From assembly GCA_025928375.1 (NCBI GenBank), contig JAICJP010000008.1:1-33412 (forward strand): 33,412 bases of DNA, in the 5' to 3' direction. Below are positions 14,430 to 22,290 of the stretch, in pieces. The notes below the pieces were generated by a model that did not search any database, had not been told where the DNA came from, and saw nothing but the letters and a program-made list of their open reading frames with translations. Every line of letters begins with the position of its first letter. The stretch's first letter is position 1. A program made the translations under genes and the position numbers. The DNA comes from Candidatus Sulfotelmatobacter sp. Lineage in GTDB: Bacteria; Acidobacteriota; Terriglobia; Terriglobales; Acidobacteriaceae.

Positions 14430-16025
14430 TTAATCAGCAGCCTGAGCGCGCCTGAAATCCTGCACGCTTGAAGATGTGTGGGACGGCATCTTCCACCGCG
14501 CCACCACCGCACTCGCGATCGCGAGGACCGCGCAGAGTACAGCGATCAGCCGGAAACCGAACACGAATGCTTCGGCAATTCTGGAACGAATCGCCAAGGC
14601 AGTTGCCTTATCCGTGCCTGACGGAGCATCTAGGTTTCCGAGCATTGCCAGATTGGAATCGAGGTGGCGAACAATGTCGGCATTCAAATTCAGAGTGACA
14701 AGTGACTGGCGCAAAGAGTGAGCGAAAGCGGCTGTCATGAGCGCGCCTAGCACTGCCACTGCCAACACTCCAGCAACTCGGGCCACGGCATTGTTGATGC
14801 CAGATGCGGCGCCGGCCCGTTCCGGCCCGACAGAGTTCATGACAACGGTTGTTAGAGGCGCGACAGTAATGGCCATGCCGACGCCCAAAACAACGAAAGC
14901 TGGAAAGAAGGCAATCCAATATTGCGCACGTACTCCTGGCACTGCAAAAAGGAGAAATCCAACTGCAGCGATCAGCGGTCCAACGATGAGCGGTACCTTT
15001 GAACCATAGCGGCTGATGAGTCCTCCAGACCAACGCGATAACAGGAACATCAACAAAATCATGGGAAGCGCAGCGGCACCTGTCGCGGTTGCTGAGTACT
15101 TCTGAATCTGGATCAAGTTCAGCGGAAACATAAAGAAGAAGATTCCCAATGCGGCATAAAGAAACAGCGTTAGCAGATTCGCGCCGCTGAACGTAGAGAC
15201 CTGAAATAGCTTGAGCGGCACCATAGGTGCCGTTGCGTTCTTTTCGACAAGTATGAAAACGGCGAGCGCCCCCACACCGAAGATTAAGCTCGCGATTACT
15301 CGAAAGTGGACCCATCCGAGAGTCGACGACGACAGAAAGCCGTATATAAGTGCCGCCAAGCCAACTGTCGCAATTGAAGCACCCAACCAATCGATGCTCC
15401 GTGAGTCAGGATTGCGAGATTCAGGCACGTGCCAAAAAGAGATGACGAGAGCAAGTGCTGCGAGGGGAACATTGATGAAGAAGATCCAGTGCCACGAAAC
15501 ATGCTCAATCAACCATCCTCCGAGGACCGGACCTAGAGCAGTTGTGATGGTTGTGAATCCGGCCCACGTCCCGATTGCTTTGCCCCGGGATTGTTCGTCG
15601 AAGCATGCACTGATGATAGCCAGACTGCCCGGCACCAGAGCAGCCGCGGCAATCCCCTGAACTGAGCGCCATATCAACAGAGTTCTGATCGTCGAAGAAA
15701 AACCACAGCCAACGGAAGCGAGTGCGAAACCAACTATACCCAGCAGGAACATCGCCCGACGGCCAACTGAATCTCCAAGAGCACCGCCCACCAGGATCAG
15801 GGCAGAAAGGAACAGCCCGTACGATTCAATGACCCATTGCACGTCCACTACGGTCGCATGAAGCGTGGATTGCAGCGCAGGCATAGCCACGTTGACGATC
15901 GTGCTATCAATGAACGCCATGCTCGAACCGAGAATCGTGGCTGCAAGCACCCACGGTCGCGAGGCCGGTACACAGGGAGACTGCACTGCAGCTGTGGTGA
16001 ATACTTCGGTGCACGGGTGTTTCAT
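14430..16025 (-). CDS. DHA2-type (EmrB/QacA) 14-TM major facilitator exporter
   Basis: A 531-aa proton-driven drug or metabolite exporter of the inner membrane. 'ATILGSSMAFIDSTIVNVAM' carries the DHA2 family's Asp in helix 1. 'GGALGDSVGRRAMFLLG' is the loop 2-3 motif A. 'ALGPVLGGWLIEHVSWHWIF' is motif C, the antiporter motif. A central extra helix pair follows ('IYGFLSSSTLGWVHF'), giving 14 helices. No membrane-fusion (EmrA) or outer-membrane partner is adjacent, so it may act alone or with remote partners. The substrate is not predictable. A 60-codon frame on the same strand ends 21 bases upstream and may share its transcript. Confidence 0.93.
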   Translation of the reverse strand: MKHPCTEVFTTAAVQSPCVPASRPWVLAATILGSSMAFIDSTIVNVAMPALQSTLHATVVDVQWVIESYGLFLSALILVGGALGDSVGRRAMFLLGIVGFALASVGCGFSSTIRTLLIWRSVQGIAAAALVPGSLAIISACFDEQSRGKAIGTWAGFTTITTALGPVLGGWLIEHVSWHWIFFINVPLAALALVISFWHVPESRNPDSRSIDWLGASIATVGLAALIYGFLSSSTLGWVHFRVIASLIFGVGALAVFILVEKNATAPMVPLKLFQVSTFSGANLLTLFLYAALGIFFFMFPLNLIQIQKYSATATGAAALPMILLMFLLSRWSGGLISRYGSKVPLIVGPLIAAVGFLLFAVPGVRAQYWIAFFPAFVVLGVGMAITVAPLTTVVMNSVGPERAGAASGINNAVARVAGVLAVAVLGALMTAAFAHSLRQSLVTLNLNADIVRHLDSNLAMLGNLDAPSGTDKATALAIRSRIAEAFVFGFRLIAVLCAVLAIASAVVARWKMPSHTSSSVQDFRRAQAAD

Positions 16026-16046
16026 CCTGATTCCGATGCTAACGGA

Positions 16047-16229
16047 TCAAGAAGGGATTCCGTCATGGAACACAGGGATAGTCTCTTTTCTCGGAAGAAT
16101 GAATACGGAAATCGCCACTACCACTTCTTTCGTGGGCACCGCATTGGCGAAGCTCGGGAGGTTAACTTCGAGGGCGGCACGCATCTCCACATCCGAGTAG
16201 TCGGCAGTCGCGTCCCCAATCAGCTGCAC
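16047..16229 (-). CDS. 60-aa hypothetical protein upstream of the exporter
   Basis: GTG 16229 (GGAAAGG about 11 bases before) opens 'MQLIGDATADYSDVEMRAAL', 'EVNLPSFANAVPTKEVV' and a hydrophobic strand 'VAISVFILP', and ends at 16047. The composition is protein-like but no family is recognised. It could be the downstream piece of a gene that begins with ATG 16380 (a short frame starting 'MKNTKSRNSASQSQADTK' behind a GGAGG site) and was broken at the G7 run near 16292. Its spacing to the exporter (21 bases) suggests coexpression. Confidence 0.4.
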   Translation of the reverse strand: MQLIGDATADYSDVEMRAALEVNLPSFANAVPTKEVVVAISVFILPRKETIPVFHDGIPS

Positions 16230-16265
16230 TTCATTCGTACCTTTCCGCCGGATGCGACTAGTTGA

Positions 16266-17071
16266 CCCTCACCAGCTTCCGCATAACATTCCCCCCCAAT
16301 GGCTGCAGGACGCATACACGGATGATTTGCTTCGTATCAGCCTGGCTCTGGCTGGCAGAGTTCCGTGACTTGGTGTTCTTCATCGGAGGCAACCTCCGGA
16401 AAATACTTACCCAAACGTAGACCTGGCGATCCCAATCCATTTCGTGGACACAAGCACCTCCAGAAGCGTTGCGGTGCTGCATAAAAAGGGAAAACGCCCG
16501 TCAACCCCTCCCCCGAAGTGTTGACGAGCGTCCGAAAAGCGTTTTGCGGTTTGCGATGTTAGTCGGTGAATATGCGCATAGTCAATAAGATTTTACGTTG
16601 TGTTTCCTTACGTTTCAGATCGGATAAACGTTTTTGCAATGCTTCTTTTGCACTGGTCGAAGGCACGCATGACCGATGGAAGGAATCTGGCATAGAAATT
16701 TGAGGTCACATGACGACTCACTACACAGGATTTCTTCCACGTGAGCGGCATCACTGACAAAGCGCGAGCCCGAAAGGCGGCGATTGTCCCGAACCAACAA
16801 TCTGATCCGCTCATTGGGGCGGGTCGCCCCCTTTTCAAAGCATGGTGAGAAGTAGGGCCCCGAGCCCGGCCAAGAGGCGGATAGGGATGGTCGTCAGCAT
16901 CTCAGGGCATCATAACAACAGAATGGTCCCAACAAGTGCGTTGCTGGCCAACCGTGGCTCATGCGTTTGTCATTCAAAGGCGAGTCAAATTTGTTTTGAC
17001 GTGCAGCAGAGAGCCGGCAATCATGGCTGTGGATTCCCGCCGCGAGCCGAGTGACAGGGGGAGCGCGTTGT
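16266..17071. other. Long region without a supported gene
   Basis: About 800 bases. It contains the short frame noted with the 60-aa gene, the hairpin at 16494-16531, and part of the 227-bp duplicated segment (from 17013). Minus-strand open frames at 16608-16838 have high Arg/Cys content and no ribosome site, so I do not call them. The bases just after the diguanylate cyclase stop are conserved in the second copy at 27.4 kb. Confidence 0.4.
16494..16531. terminator. Hairpin with one mismatch
   Basis: ACGCCCGTCAAC (16494-16505) pairs with GTTGACGAGCGT (16520-16531) with a single C/A mismatch around a 14-base C-rich loop. Short A or T runs lie on both sides (ATAAAAAGGGAAA before, AAAAGCGTTTTG after), so it could terminate in either direction. 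No gene ends directly beside it. Confidence 0.35.
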
Positions 17072-17239
17072 TCACGACCCTGGCGTATGGGCGTTTTTGT
17101 GCTCGTACATTCTGCGATCCGCCCCGTCGAGCATCTCATCGAGGGTGTCTCCATCGTGCCACTCGGCCAAACCGATGCTCAAGCTGATCTGGAAGCTGTC
17201 GAGGTGTCCTGCATTGTTCCAATTGTGGAGCTCGTTCTT
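17013..17239 (-). repeat. 227-bp duplicated segment, copy A (diguanylate cyclase 3' end)
   Basis: The reverse complement of 17013-17239 matches 27203-27429 with no gap and about 11 mismatches by hand count (about 95%). The match covers the last about 55 codons of the diguanylate cyclase plus about 58 bases downstream, and stops abruptly at both ends. Confidence 0.85.
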
Positions 17240-17869
17240 AATCCGTTCAATCACATTTTGAGCGCCAATCGCAGTCGTATCCGCTAGCAACACCAAGAAC
17301 TCGTCTCCTCCGTAACGTATCGCCGCATCTGAGCCCCTGATCGAAGCTCGCAGGATTGCAGCAATCTCGGCTAAGACGTAATCACCGGTCAGGTGCCCAA
17401 AGCGGGTGTTGACCTGCTTAAAATTATCGGCGTCGACCATCAGAAACGTGAGGGGGGCGTGCCTTCGCCGGGCATGGCTGATGAGCCGGCCTGCGATGTC
17501 ATCTAATGAGCGACGGTTGTATATCTCGGTAAGCGGATCGGTGAACGACTGCTGCTCAATAGCCTGCGCTTGTAAGGTGCTGGAGATCAACTGCTCGCGC
17601 AAACGACGAACCTCGAAGCGTTTGGTTACGAGGTAAGTATTGAGGAGTGCGAGCAAGACTGACAGCGCGATGACGAGCGGACGGGATACCGTAAACTCCA
17701 CATGGACAGTGTCATCCTGAAAGGCGACGCGGAAAAGGACAGCGAGCAGAACGGCGCTCACCAACACCCCTGTGAGGGAAACGATCGCCCAAAGTTCCCA
17801 ATCGCGCTTCTCCAGGGAGGAGAGTTGTTTGCTTACACGAGCGACCGTACTTTCAGGATGCTTCAACAT
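17072..17869 (-). CDS. Membrane-anchored diguanylate cyclase (GGDEF)
   Basis: A 265-aa enzyme that makes c-di-GMP from two GTP. Two membrane helices (about 26-49 and 63-82) with a very short outer loop precede a short coiled linker, 'FEVRRLREQLISSTLQAQA'. The GGDEF domain starts 'DPLTEIYNRRSLDD' and has 'MVDADNFKQVNTRFGHLTGD' for GTP/Mg binding and an intact 'RYGGDEFLVLL' (GGDEF at 187-191). RGSD (178-181), five residues before GGDEF, is the product-inhibition I-site. No recognisable sensor domain is present, so the helices themselves or a partner may sense. ATG 17869 follows GGGAG. The 3' end is duplicated at 27.2 kb. Confidence 0.93.
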   Translation of the reverse strand: MLKHPESTVARVSKQLSSLEKRDWELWAIVSLTGVLVSAVLLAVLFRVAFQDDTVHVEFTVSRPLVIALSVLLALLNTYLVTKRFEVRRLREQLISSTLQAQAIEQQSFTDPLTEIYNRRSLDDIAGRLISHARRRHAPLTFLMVDADNFKQVNTRFGHLTGDYVLAEIAAILRASIRGSDAAIRYGGDEFLVLLADTTAIGAQNVIERIKNELHNWNNAGHLDSFQISLSIGLAEWHDGDTLDEMLDGADRRMYEHKNAHTPGS

Positions 17870-18088
17870 GAGGATACTCCCAGAGAGTTTATGCGTCAGG
17901 GTTAGGAGCGCGCATCGGTACTGAGGTAATGATCACCGCATCATCCCGATTAAAGCGATATACGTTTTCAAGCTGACGACTTCCTTGATTGGTTGGTTTG
18001 CACATAAGTCTGCATACTTCGTGGCGAATTGCCTTACGCCTGGTAAGAGCCACGTCTTTCATGTTCGTCGTGCTTGTTCTGATTTCGT

Positions 18089-18111
18089 AACAAGCCAGCT
18101 GGTGGCTTGTT
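18089..18111. promoter_or_regulatory. Perfect inverted repeat AACAAGCCA-GCTGG-TGGCTTGTT
   Basis: A 9-bp perfect inverted repeat around five bases, 66 bases before the GAF gene start. There is no T-run, so an operator or mRNA leader hairpin is more likely than a terminator. Confidence 0.4.
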
Positions 18112-18154
18112 GAAGTGAACCCTAGACATGCTACAACTGGGCGCAGCAGTGTAC

Positions 18155-18171
18155 TTCATGTAGTACGTGAA
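18155..18171. promoter_or_regulatory. Palindrome TTCATGTAGTACGTGAA before the GAF gene
   Basis: A 17-base near-palindrome (TTCA-n-GTA-n-TAC-n-TGAA) ends five bases before ATG 18177. It covers the position where a ribosome site should be, and no good ribosome site is visible. A repressor bound here would block expression. That is an inference. Confidence 0.35.
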
Positions 18172-18176
18172 CGAAT

Positions 18177-18836
18177 ATGACTCTGGCATTACGAACGGCA
18201 CAGCGTTACAGAACGATACGCGAAGTCAACCGAGCGGTCATCAGCGAGCCCGACCTGACTGAAATCTTCCAGGGCACCTCGAGAACGCTGAACAAGGTGA
18301 TGTCCTTCGATCGAATAGCTTTAAGCCTTTATGCTCCCAAAGATGCATCGCTCAAAATGGCGGCGGCGATTGGGCAGCATCCGGGCAGCTATTATCACGT
18401 GGGTCTGTCGTTGGACCCCAAAGACAGCCATCACGGATGGGTATTTCAGAACCAGAAGCCAATTGTGCGGCGCGACCTTCGAAGGCAGTTTGAATTCCAG
18501 ATCGAGCAGCACAACATCGAAGAGGGGCTTCGATCATACTGCGCCGTGCCCCTGATCGTGCGAGGTGAGAGCCTGGGCGTAATGATCATTCTCAGTTCTC
18601 AATTGAATCAATATTCCGAACGACATGCTGAGTTCCTCCAAGAAGTGGCTGACCAGCTGGTGTTGGCGGTCAAATGCCTCCTGCCAATGTGTCCCCAACA
18701 CACAGGCTCAAAACTGATTTGTCCTCGCTGCATTGCGTCGAAGGGCGGGCAAACCACCGCTGGCAAGCACAAAACACGGCTTTCGGAATGGGGAAAACGA
18801 GGAGGCAGGGGAAGAAAAAGCCAGGCGGAGGCTTGA
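18177..18836 (+). CDS. GAF-domain protein with CxxH/CxxC basic tail
   Basis: 219 aa. Residues about 20-165 form a GAF domain similar to those in FhlA-type activators: 'LNKVMSFDRIALSLYAP', 'SYCAVPLIVRGESLGVMIIL', 'EFLQEVADQLVLAVK'. It probably binds a small ligand or serves as a dimer sensor. The usual AAA+/HTH output is absent. Instead, residues about 172-215 hold a zinc-knuckle-like C-x2-H-x6-C-x2-C ('CPQHTGSKLICPRC') followed by a basic segment, 'SEWGKRGGRGRKS', that recalls an AT-hook and may bind nucleic acid. The tail resembles the entire 46-aa protein encoded next (23 of 44 positions identical by hand alignment). Confidence 0.82.
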   Translation: MTLALRTAQRYRTIREVNRAVISEPDLTEIFQGTSRTLNKVMSFDRIALSLYAPKDASLKMAAAIGQHPGSYYHVGLSLDPKDSHHGWVFQNQKPIVRRDLRRQFEFQIEQHNIEEGLRSYCAVPLIVRGESLGVMIILSSQLNQYSERHAEFLQEVADQLVLAVKCLLPMCPQHTGSKLICPRCIASKGGQTTAGKHKTRLSEWGKRGGRGRKSQAEA

Positions 18837-18877
18837 CAAAGCAAGTTCCAGGATAAGAGTATGCGGTTGCCATCGCT

Positions 18878-19018
18878 ATGTATTGCCCGCGCCATCCTCT
18901 CACGAAAATGATTTGCCCTCGATGTATTGGCAAAAAAGGCGGAAAAGCTACCACTCGAAAATATCGTAAGAAGCTCTCGCGTTGGGGCAGAAAGGGCGGA
19001 CGTCCCAAGAAAAACTGA
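18878..19018 (+). CDS. 46-aa zinc-knuckle/basic protein, solo copy of the GAF tail
   Basis: The frame from ATG 18878 to TGA 19016-19018 encodes 'MYCPRHPLTKMICPRCIGKK' and then 'KLSRWGRKGGRPKKN'. C3, H6, C13 and C16 have the same C-x2-H-x6-C-x2-C spacing as the tail of the preceding GAF protein. The end has an AT-hook-like GGRPKK and a net charge that is strongly positive. It probably binds zinc and nucleic acid, and may compete with or partner the GAF protein. There is no clear ribosome site; it begins 41 bases after the GAF stop and could be translated by reinitiation. It was probably missed by gene callers because of its size. Confidence 0.65.
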   Translation: MYCPRHPLTKMICPRCIGKKGGKATTRKYRKKLSRWGRKGGRPKKN

Positions 19019-19024
19019 CGGGTA

Positions 19025-19675
19025 CTAGCTGAAACGACGGCTTTTCTGAGTTTCAGTCACATTCAACTCGCGAGTCCTGTTAAGCAGCCACTGATCGACC
19101 TCGTTCTTAAACGCGAGGACAACGGAGCCTTTACCCGGCTGCACTCGTCGCACCGGTAAATCGTAGGTACGCTCCCAACGCTGTACCGTCTTGACGCATG
19201 TCCCCATATACTGGGCAATACCCTTCCAGGATCGCAATACGTGATTTACAAACGCACTGTTGTCAGGCACCGGCTCTAGTCGCTGCTCCTTCTCCAATTC
19301 GACGACTACGGCGCCGACCCGTCTTACCCTTCCACTTGAGTCCGCGATGGGAAAAAAGCTATCAACCCAGTGGCCTCCGCCCGGTTTGGTCGGCAATGGT
19401 CCGGCAACCTCGCAATTCAGAACTGGCTGTCCGGTTGCGAATACCTGCTGAATCGCCAGTTCCACCGGAAGACTCACGCTTCCCAAAATCTCCCGCACAT
19501 GCTTTCCCATGTGAGACTCAATCGGGGTGCCATTGGAGGCGGCTAAATACGGATTGACCATCTGGTAGTACAACCGCTCATCAAATATTGCGAGACCCAC
19601 CATAGAGTCTTTGAAGAACTCAGCACCCATCCTCTCTGACCGAATCAATTCTTCCCAATTCGCCTTTCTCGGCAT
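19025..19675 (-). CDS. PAS-domain regulator with C-terminal excisionase-like HTH
   Basis: 216 aa. Residues about 15-130 form a PAS fold: 'FKDSMVGLAIFDERLYYQMV', 'GKHVREILGSVSLPVELAI', 'VDSFFPIADSSGRVRRVGAV'. The C-terminal part (about 148-205) is the MerR/excisionase-like DNA-binding domain frequent in Acidobacteriota: 'RSWKGIAQYMGTCVKTVQRW', 'ERTYDLPVRRVQ', 'VVLAFKNEVDQWL'. It is probably a one-component transcription regulator, with the signal unknown. AAGGGGG precedes ATG 19675. It converges on the 46-aa zinc-knuckle gene with only six bases between. A degenerate relative lies at 27561-27902. Confidence 0.85.
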   Translation of the reverse strand: MPRKANWEELIRSERMGAEFFKDSMVGLAIFDERLYYQMVNPYLAASNGTPIESHMGKHVREILGSVSLPVELAIQQVFATGQPVLNCEVAGPLPTKPGGGHWVDSFFPIADSSGRVRRVGAVVVELEKEQRLEPVPDNSAFVNHVLRSWKGIAQYMGTCVKTVQRWERTYDLPVRRVQPGKGSVVLAFKNEVDQWLLNRTRELNVTETQKSRRFS

Positions 19676-19929
19676 CGCACCCCCTTCCGACGAGTGTTAG
19701 CGGATATTAGGGCCGGAACGGGCACGCTGGAACGCATTGTCAATCTTGTTCCAGAATCAGAACGAAATGGCAGCGGCTGGCTTTCGACTATTGGCCCTCA
19801 TTCTTGTGAGATCGTATCACGATGTAGTTACCTTTGTGGGCCTACTGTCGCTTCTTTACGTTACCCCCATGTGTAGGCCGTCAGCTACGTTGCTAGCAGA
19901 CAGTCAGGACGACGGGGAAAAGTCTTAAC

Positions 19930-21513
19930 GTGTTGTCAAATCCTTTGGCACTTACGGCAGCATTTATTGCAGGTTCGGGGTCAGGTGCGCTTTTAACTTA
20001 CCTCAGCGAGAAACACGGGCTAACCAAAGTTAGCAGATTGCCTAAGATAACCGTTCCTCCTGCCAATCAGCCAGCCGGTTGCGATGCGCGCTTTGTTATG
20101 AAAGCGCTGGTCATTGCCCGCGATCCGGAAATGGTCGGCATTCTCTCGGACGCATTTCGAAAGAAACGGATCTCAACCCAACAGTGCAGCTCCGAAAAAG
20201 CTGTGGAACAGCTTTCATCAGAAAAATTCGCAGCCGTGGTGCTGGACTTTGACCAGCTCCCCGGATGTGACCATGTTCTACAAAACCTTCCTGGAGCCAA
20301 CAAGCGTGTCGTCGTGATCGCTGTTGCCAGCGACACCGTGGCCAAGGCAATCGCTTCGCGTCTGGGAGCCAGCTTCATCCTTGAGCGTCCGCTAGATCCC
20401 GAGCGCCTGCGGAACTTGGTCACTTCAGCGTACGGACGGATGCTTCGTGACAGCCAGGTGTACTTCCGATTAGCGGTAGAACTTCGAGTGTCGTTACGGC
20501 GAAGTGATGGCAAACTGCTGCAATGCACCACCCTGAATGTAAGTCAGACCGGCATGGCCGTAAACACTCCCGCGGTGTTCACCGTCGGAGAAGCAATTCA
20601 GTTGGCCTTCGCAATTCCCAACACTGACATTTTTGTAAGCGCCGATGGCAAGGTGATCTGGGACGACAAGCATGGCAAAGCTGGAATCAGCTTCGAATGC
20701 GCCAGTTCGTCTGCAGACAAAGCTTTTCACGATTGGCTGCATGACCATTTCCACATGAATCTAGAAACCAAGTCTGCGTCTGATGCCCAGCAGGTTGCCT
20801 CGGATAATCCCCCAGACGTTGCACGGCTACTCTGGTCGCTCTTGTGCATTCTCTCGCTTAGCACCTGGTTGTGTGGCGCGACTTCTGCCGGTACCGAGAA
20901 CGCAGCTATCCATTTATCGGGTCACGTCAGAGACCGGCAGACAGGAAAAGCGATCGAAGCGGCTCGTGTCAAAGTGCTTCCGTCAACCGATAACGCCATT
21001 TGGGGAACAGACGGCAAAGGCGAATTTAGCTTCTGGCTGGCAAAACAGGAAGTCAATCGCGTTGAAATCGAAGCACCGGGCTATCGCACCGTGTCTCTGG
21101 CACCGATGACCGGCGCTTTGGGGGACGTGCAACTAATTCGCGAATCAGCCGATGGGTCTACTCCCTCATTTGTGAACGGAACGAACGCCTCTCCGCTCAT
21201 GCCGATTTCGCAAGCGGTCGCACCCGCAATTATGACCGCTGATTCCGGGCCGCGGCCGAGCGGACGAGGAAGCCGTTGGAGCCCCTGGTATCGCATTGGG
21301 GTGACCAGGGCTCCCGCTGGCTACGCGGTTAGCCGGGTTGAATTCTGGCTGAGTGGCGACGGCGCGTGTGGGCGTTCCGCAGAGTGCCGTCAGCTCGGCA
21401 GCAATGACGAGCAAGTCATGTGGGAGTTTCGCCTGCATGGCCACAAAGAGATAGGAGCCCCGTCCCAAACCTTTTCGGTAGCCCATATCCGAGTCATCTT
21501 TCGACCGCGATGA
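19930..21513 (+). CDS. Pseudo-receiver / PilZ-like / carboxypeptidase-regulatory-like chimera
   Basis: 527 aa. Parts in order: an N-terminal membrane helix ('LALTAAFIAGSGSGALLTY'); a receiver-like fold (57-170) with 'AAVVLDFDQLPG', in which the conserved Lys site reads 'SFILERPLDP', i.e. Arg; and a PilZ-like domain (about 178-280) with 'LNVSQTGMAVNTP' and 'VIWDDKHGKAGISFE'. The PilZ c-di-GMP signature is degenerate: Asn replaces Asp in DxSxxG and no clean RxxxR is present. A second hydrophobic segment ('LLWSLLCILSLSTWL') follows, then a carboxypeptidase-regulatory-like beta domain ('LSGHVRDRQTGKAIEAARVK', 'IEAPGYRTVSL') and a C-terminal beta-rich region. The arrangement links a cytosolic signalling half to an exported half. 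GTG 19930 or TTG 19933 starts. Confidence 0.72.
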   Translation: MLSNPLALTAAFIAGSGSGALLTYLSEKHGLTKVSRLPKITVPPANQPAGCDARFVMKALVIARDPEMVGILSDAFRKKRISTQQCSSEKAVEQLSSEKFAAVVLDFDQLPGCDHVLQNLPGANKRVVVIAVASDTVAKAIASRLGASFILERPLDPERLRNLVTSAYGRMLRDSQVYFRLAVELRVSLRRSDGKLLQCTTLNVSQTGMAVNTPAVFTVGEAIQLAFAIPNTDIFVSADGKVIWDDKHGKAGISFECASSSADKAFHDWLHDHFHMNLETKSASDAQQVASDNPPDVARLLWSLLCILSLSTWLCGATSAGTENAAIHLSGHVRDRQTGKAIEAARVKVLPSTDNAIWGTDGKGEFSFWLAKQEVNRVEIEAPGYRTVSLAPMTGALGDVQLIRESADGSTPSFVNGTNASPLMPISQAVAPAIMTADSGPRPSGRGSRWSPWYRIGVTRAPAGYAVSRVEFWLSGDGACGRSAECRQLGSNDEQVMWEFRLHGHKEIGAPSQTFSVAHIRVIFRPR

Positions 21514-21574
21514 ACCGTTTTCATCGTTTTTCAAGTGCGCGTGTTGATTTGCTGGGGAGGGTGACCAAAGACTT

Positions 21575-22072
21575 ATGAAACTGTTGATGCTGCTTACAGT
21601 CGCTATGGCACTCAGAGCCGAAGCGTTGGCCCAACTGCCAGACGCTCCTGCACCATCCACGACGTGTGTAAGTCACGACCAGCCGTGCCCGGAGTGGCTG
21701 CACAAGCTCATCGGGCAATATCCGCCCGCGGCACCCCGTCAGGGCATGCCATCGGTCATGCCTGGGCCAGTGCACGTGTATACCTTTCGTAAACACTGGG
21801 ACGACCCTCCGCTTCGCACCTACCGCAAAACCTTCACCTCGCCGTGGTTTTTGGCTTCTCAGGGCGTGATGATCGCTTCAATGGTAATCGCGTGCCGGCG
21901 CTCTCGCTATACCGGGGAGGAGTTCCATAGCGAGGCTCCCTACACAGCCGGCGTGTTTGGTCTCAACCTCCTTGTGGACCGCTACTTAGACGAACTATAT
22001 GCGGTCGGCAGCGCTGCTCTGGTCTCGCAACACTATATTCGCGCGACTATCGAGGGCCCCATCAATTTCTAA
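21575..22072 (+). CDS. Exported hypothetical protein
   Basis: 165 aa with a signal peptide ('MKLLMLLTVAMALRAEALA', cleavage likely before QLPDAP), then a Pro-rich linker with two Cys ('TTCVSHDQPCPEW'). A hydrophobic stretch follows ('FLASQGVMIASMVIA'), and another near the end ('AGVFGLNLLVDRYLDELY'). GGGGAGGG lies about 15 bases upstream, rather far. The pattern resembles small acidobacterial envelope proteins with no assigned function. It follows the chimeric PilZ-like gene by 61 bases on the same strand and may be in its operon. Confidence 0.65.
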   Translation: MKLLMLLTVAMALRAEALAQLPDAPAPSTTCVSHDQPCPEWLHKLIGQYPPAAPRQGMPSVMPGPVHVYTFRKHWDDPPLRTYRKTFTSPWFLASQGVMIASMVIACRRSRYTGEEFHSEAPYTAGVFGLNLLVDRYLDELYAVGSAALVSQHYIRATIEGPINF

Positions 22073-22143
22073 GTTAGTAATGCCGCGTTAGCAGTGATAA
22101 GGAGCATGACCTGCGACCTGACGATACCTTGGGGGGAGGGCAA

Positions 22144-22290
22144 TCATTTGTATGCGTCCGTCGTGTCACTTTCTTCGACGCCCAATTGGTCTCTGAGTCG
22201 ACGAAGCTGTCCAGTTGTGGCGATCCGGCTTAGCAATGCTCCGGTCGCGGCACCGAGCATAAAAATTCCAATGCACAATGACACATCCAT
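22144..22290 (-). CDS. 48-aa single-helix membrane protein
   Basis: ATG 22290, with GGAG five bases upstream, opens a 48-codon frame: one membrane helix near the N-terminus ('CIGIFMLGAATGALLSRI') and a charged tail ('LRRLRDQLGVEESDTTDAYK'), stopping at 22144-22146. The good start, helix and acidic tail make it a likely real small gene. Its N-terminal helix style (GxGALL) resembles that of the chimeric protein at 19930. Function unknown. It converges with the exported protein gene. Confidence 0.6.
   Translation of the reverse strand: MDVSLCIGIFMLGAATGALLSRIATTGQLRRLRDQLGVEESDTTDAYK

Larger units (their letters stand above)
17870..18176. other. Divergent promoter region between the GGDEF and GAF genes
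   Basis: 307 bases without a gene. It contains the perfect hairpin at 18089-18111 and the palindrome at 18155-18171, both close to the GAF gene, and must contain divergent promoters. Confidence 0.5.

Noticed and set aside
14608-15390. 260-codon minus-strand frame inside the exporter gene
   Set aside because: Same strand but another frame from the DHA2 exporter; Cys/Arg-rich translation with no helices.
19839-19879. GGCCTAC...GTAGGCC inverted repeat before the chimeric PilZ-like gene
   Set aside because: Seven-base arms around a 27-base spacer can arise by chance in a window of this size; no other support.
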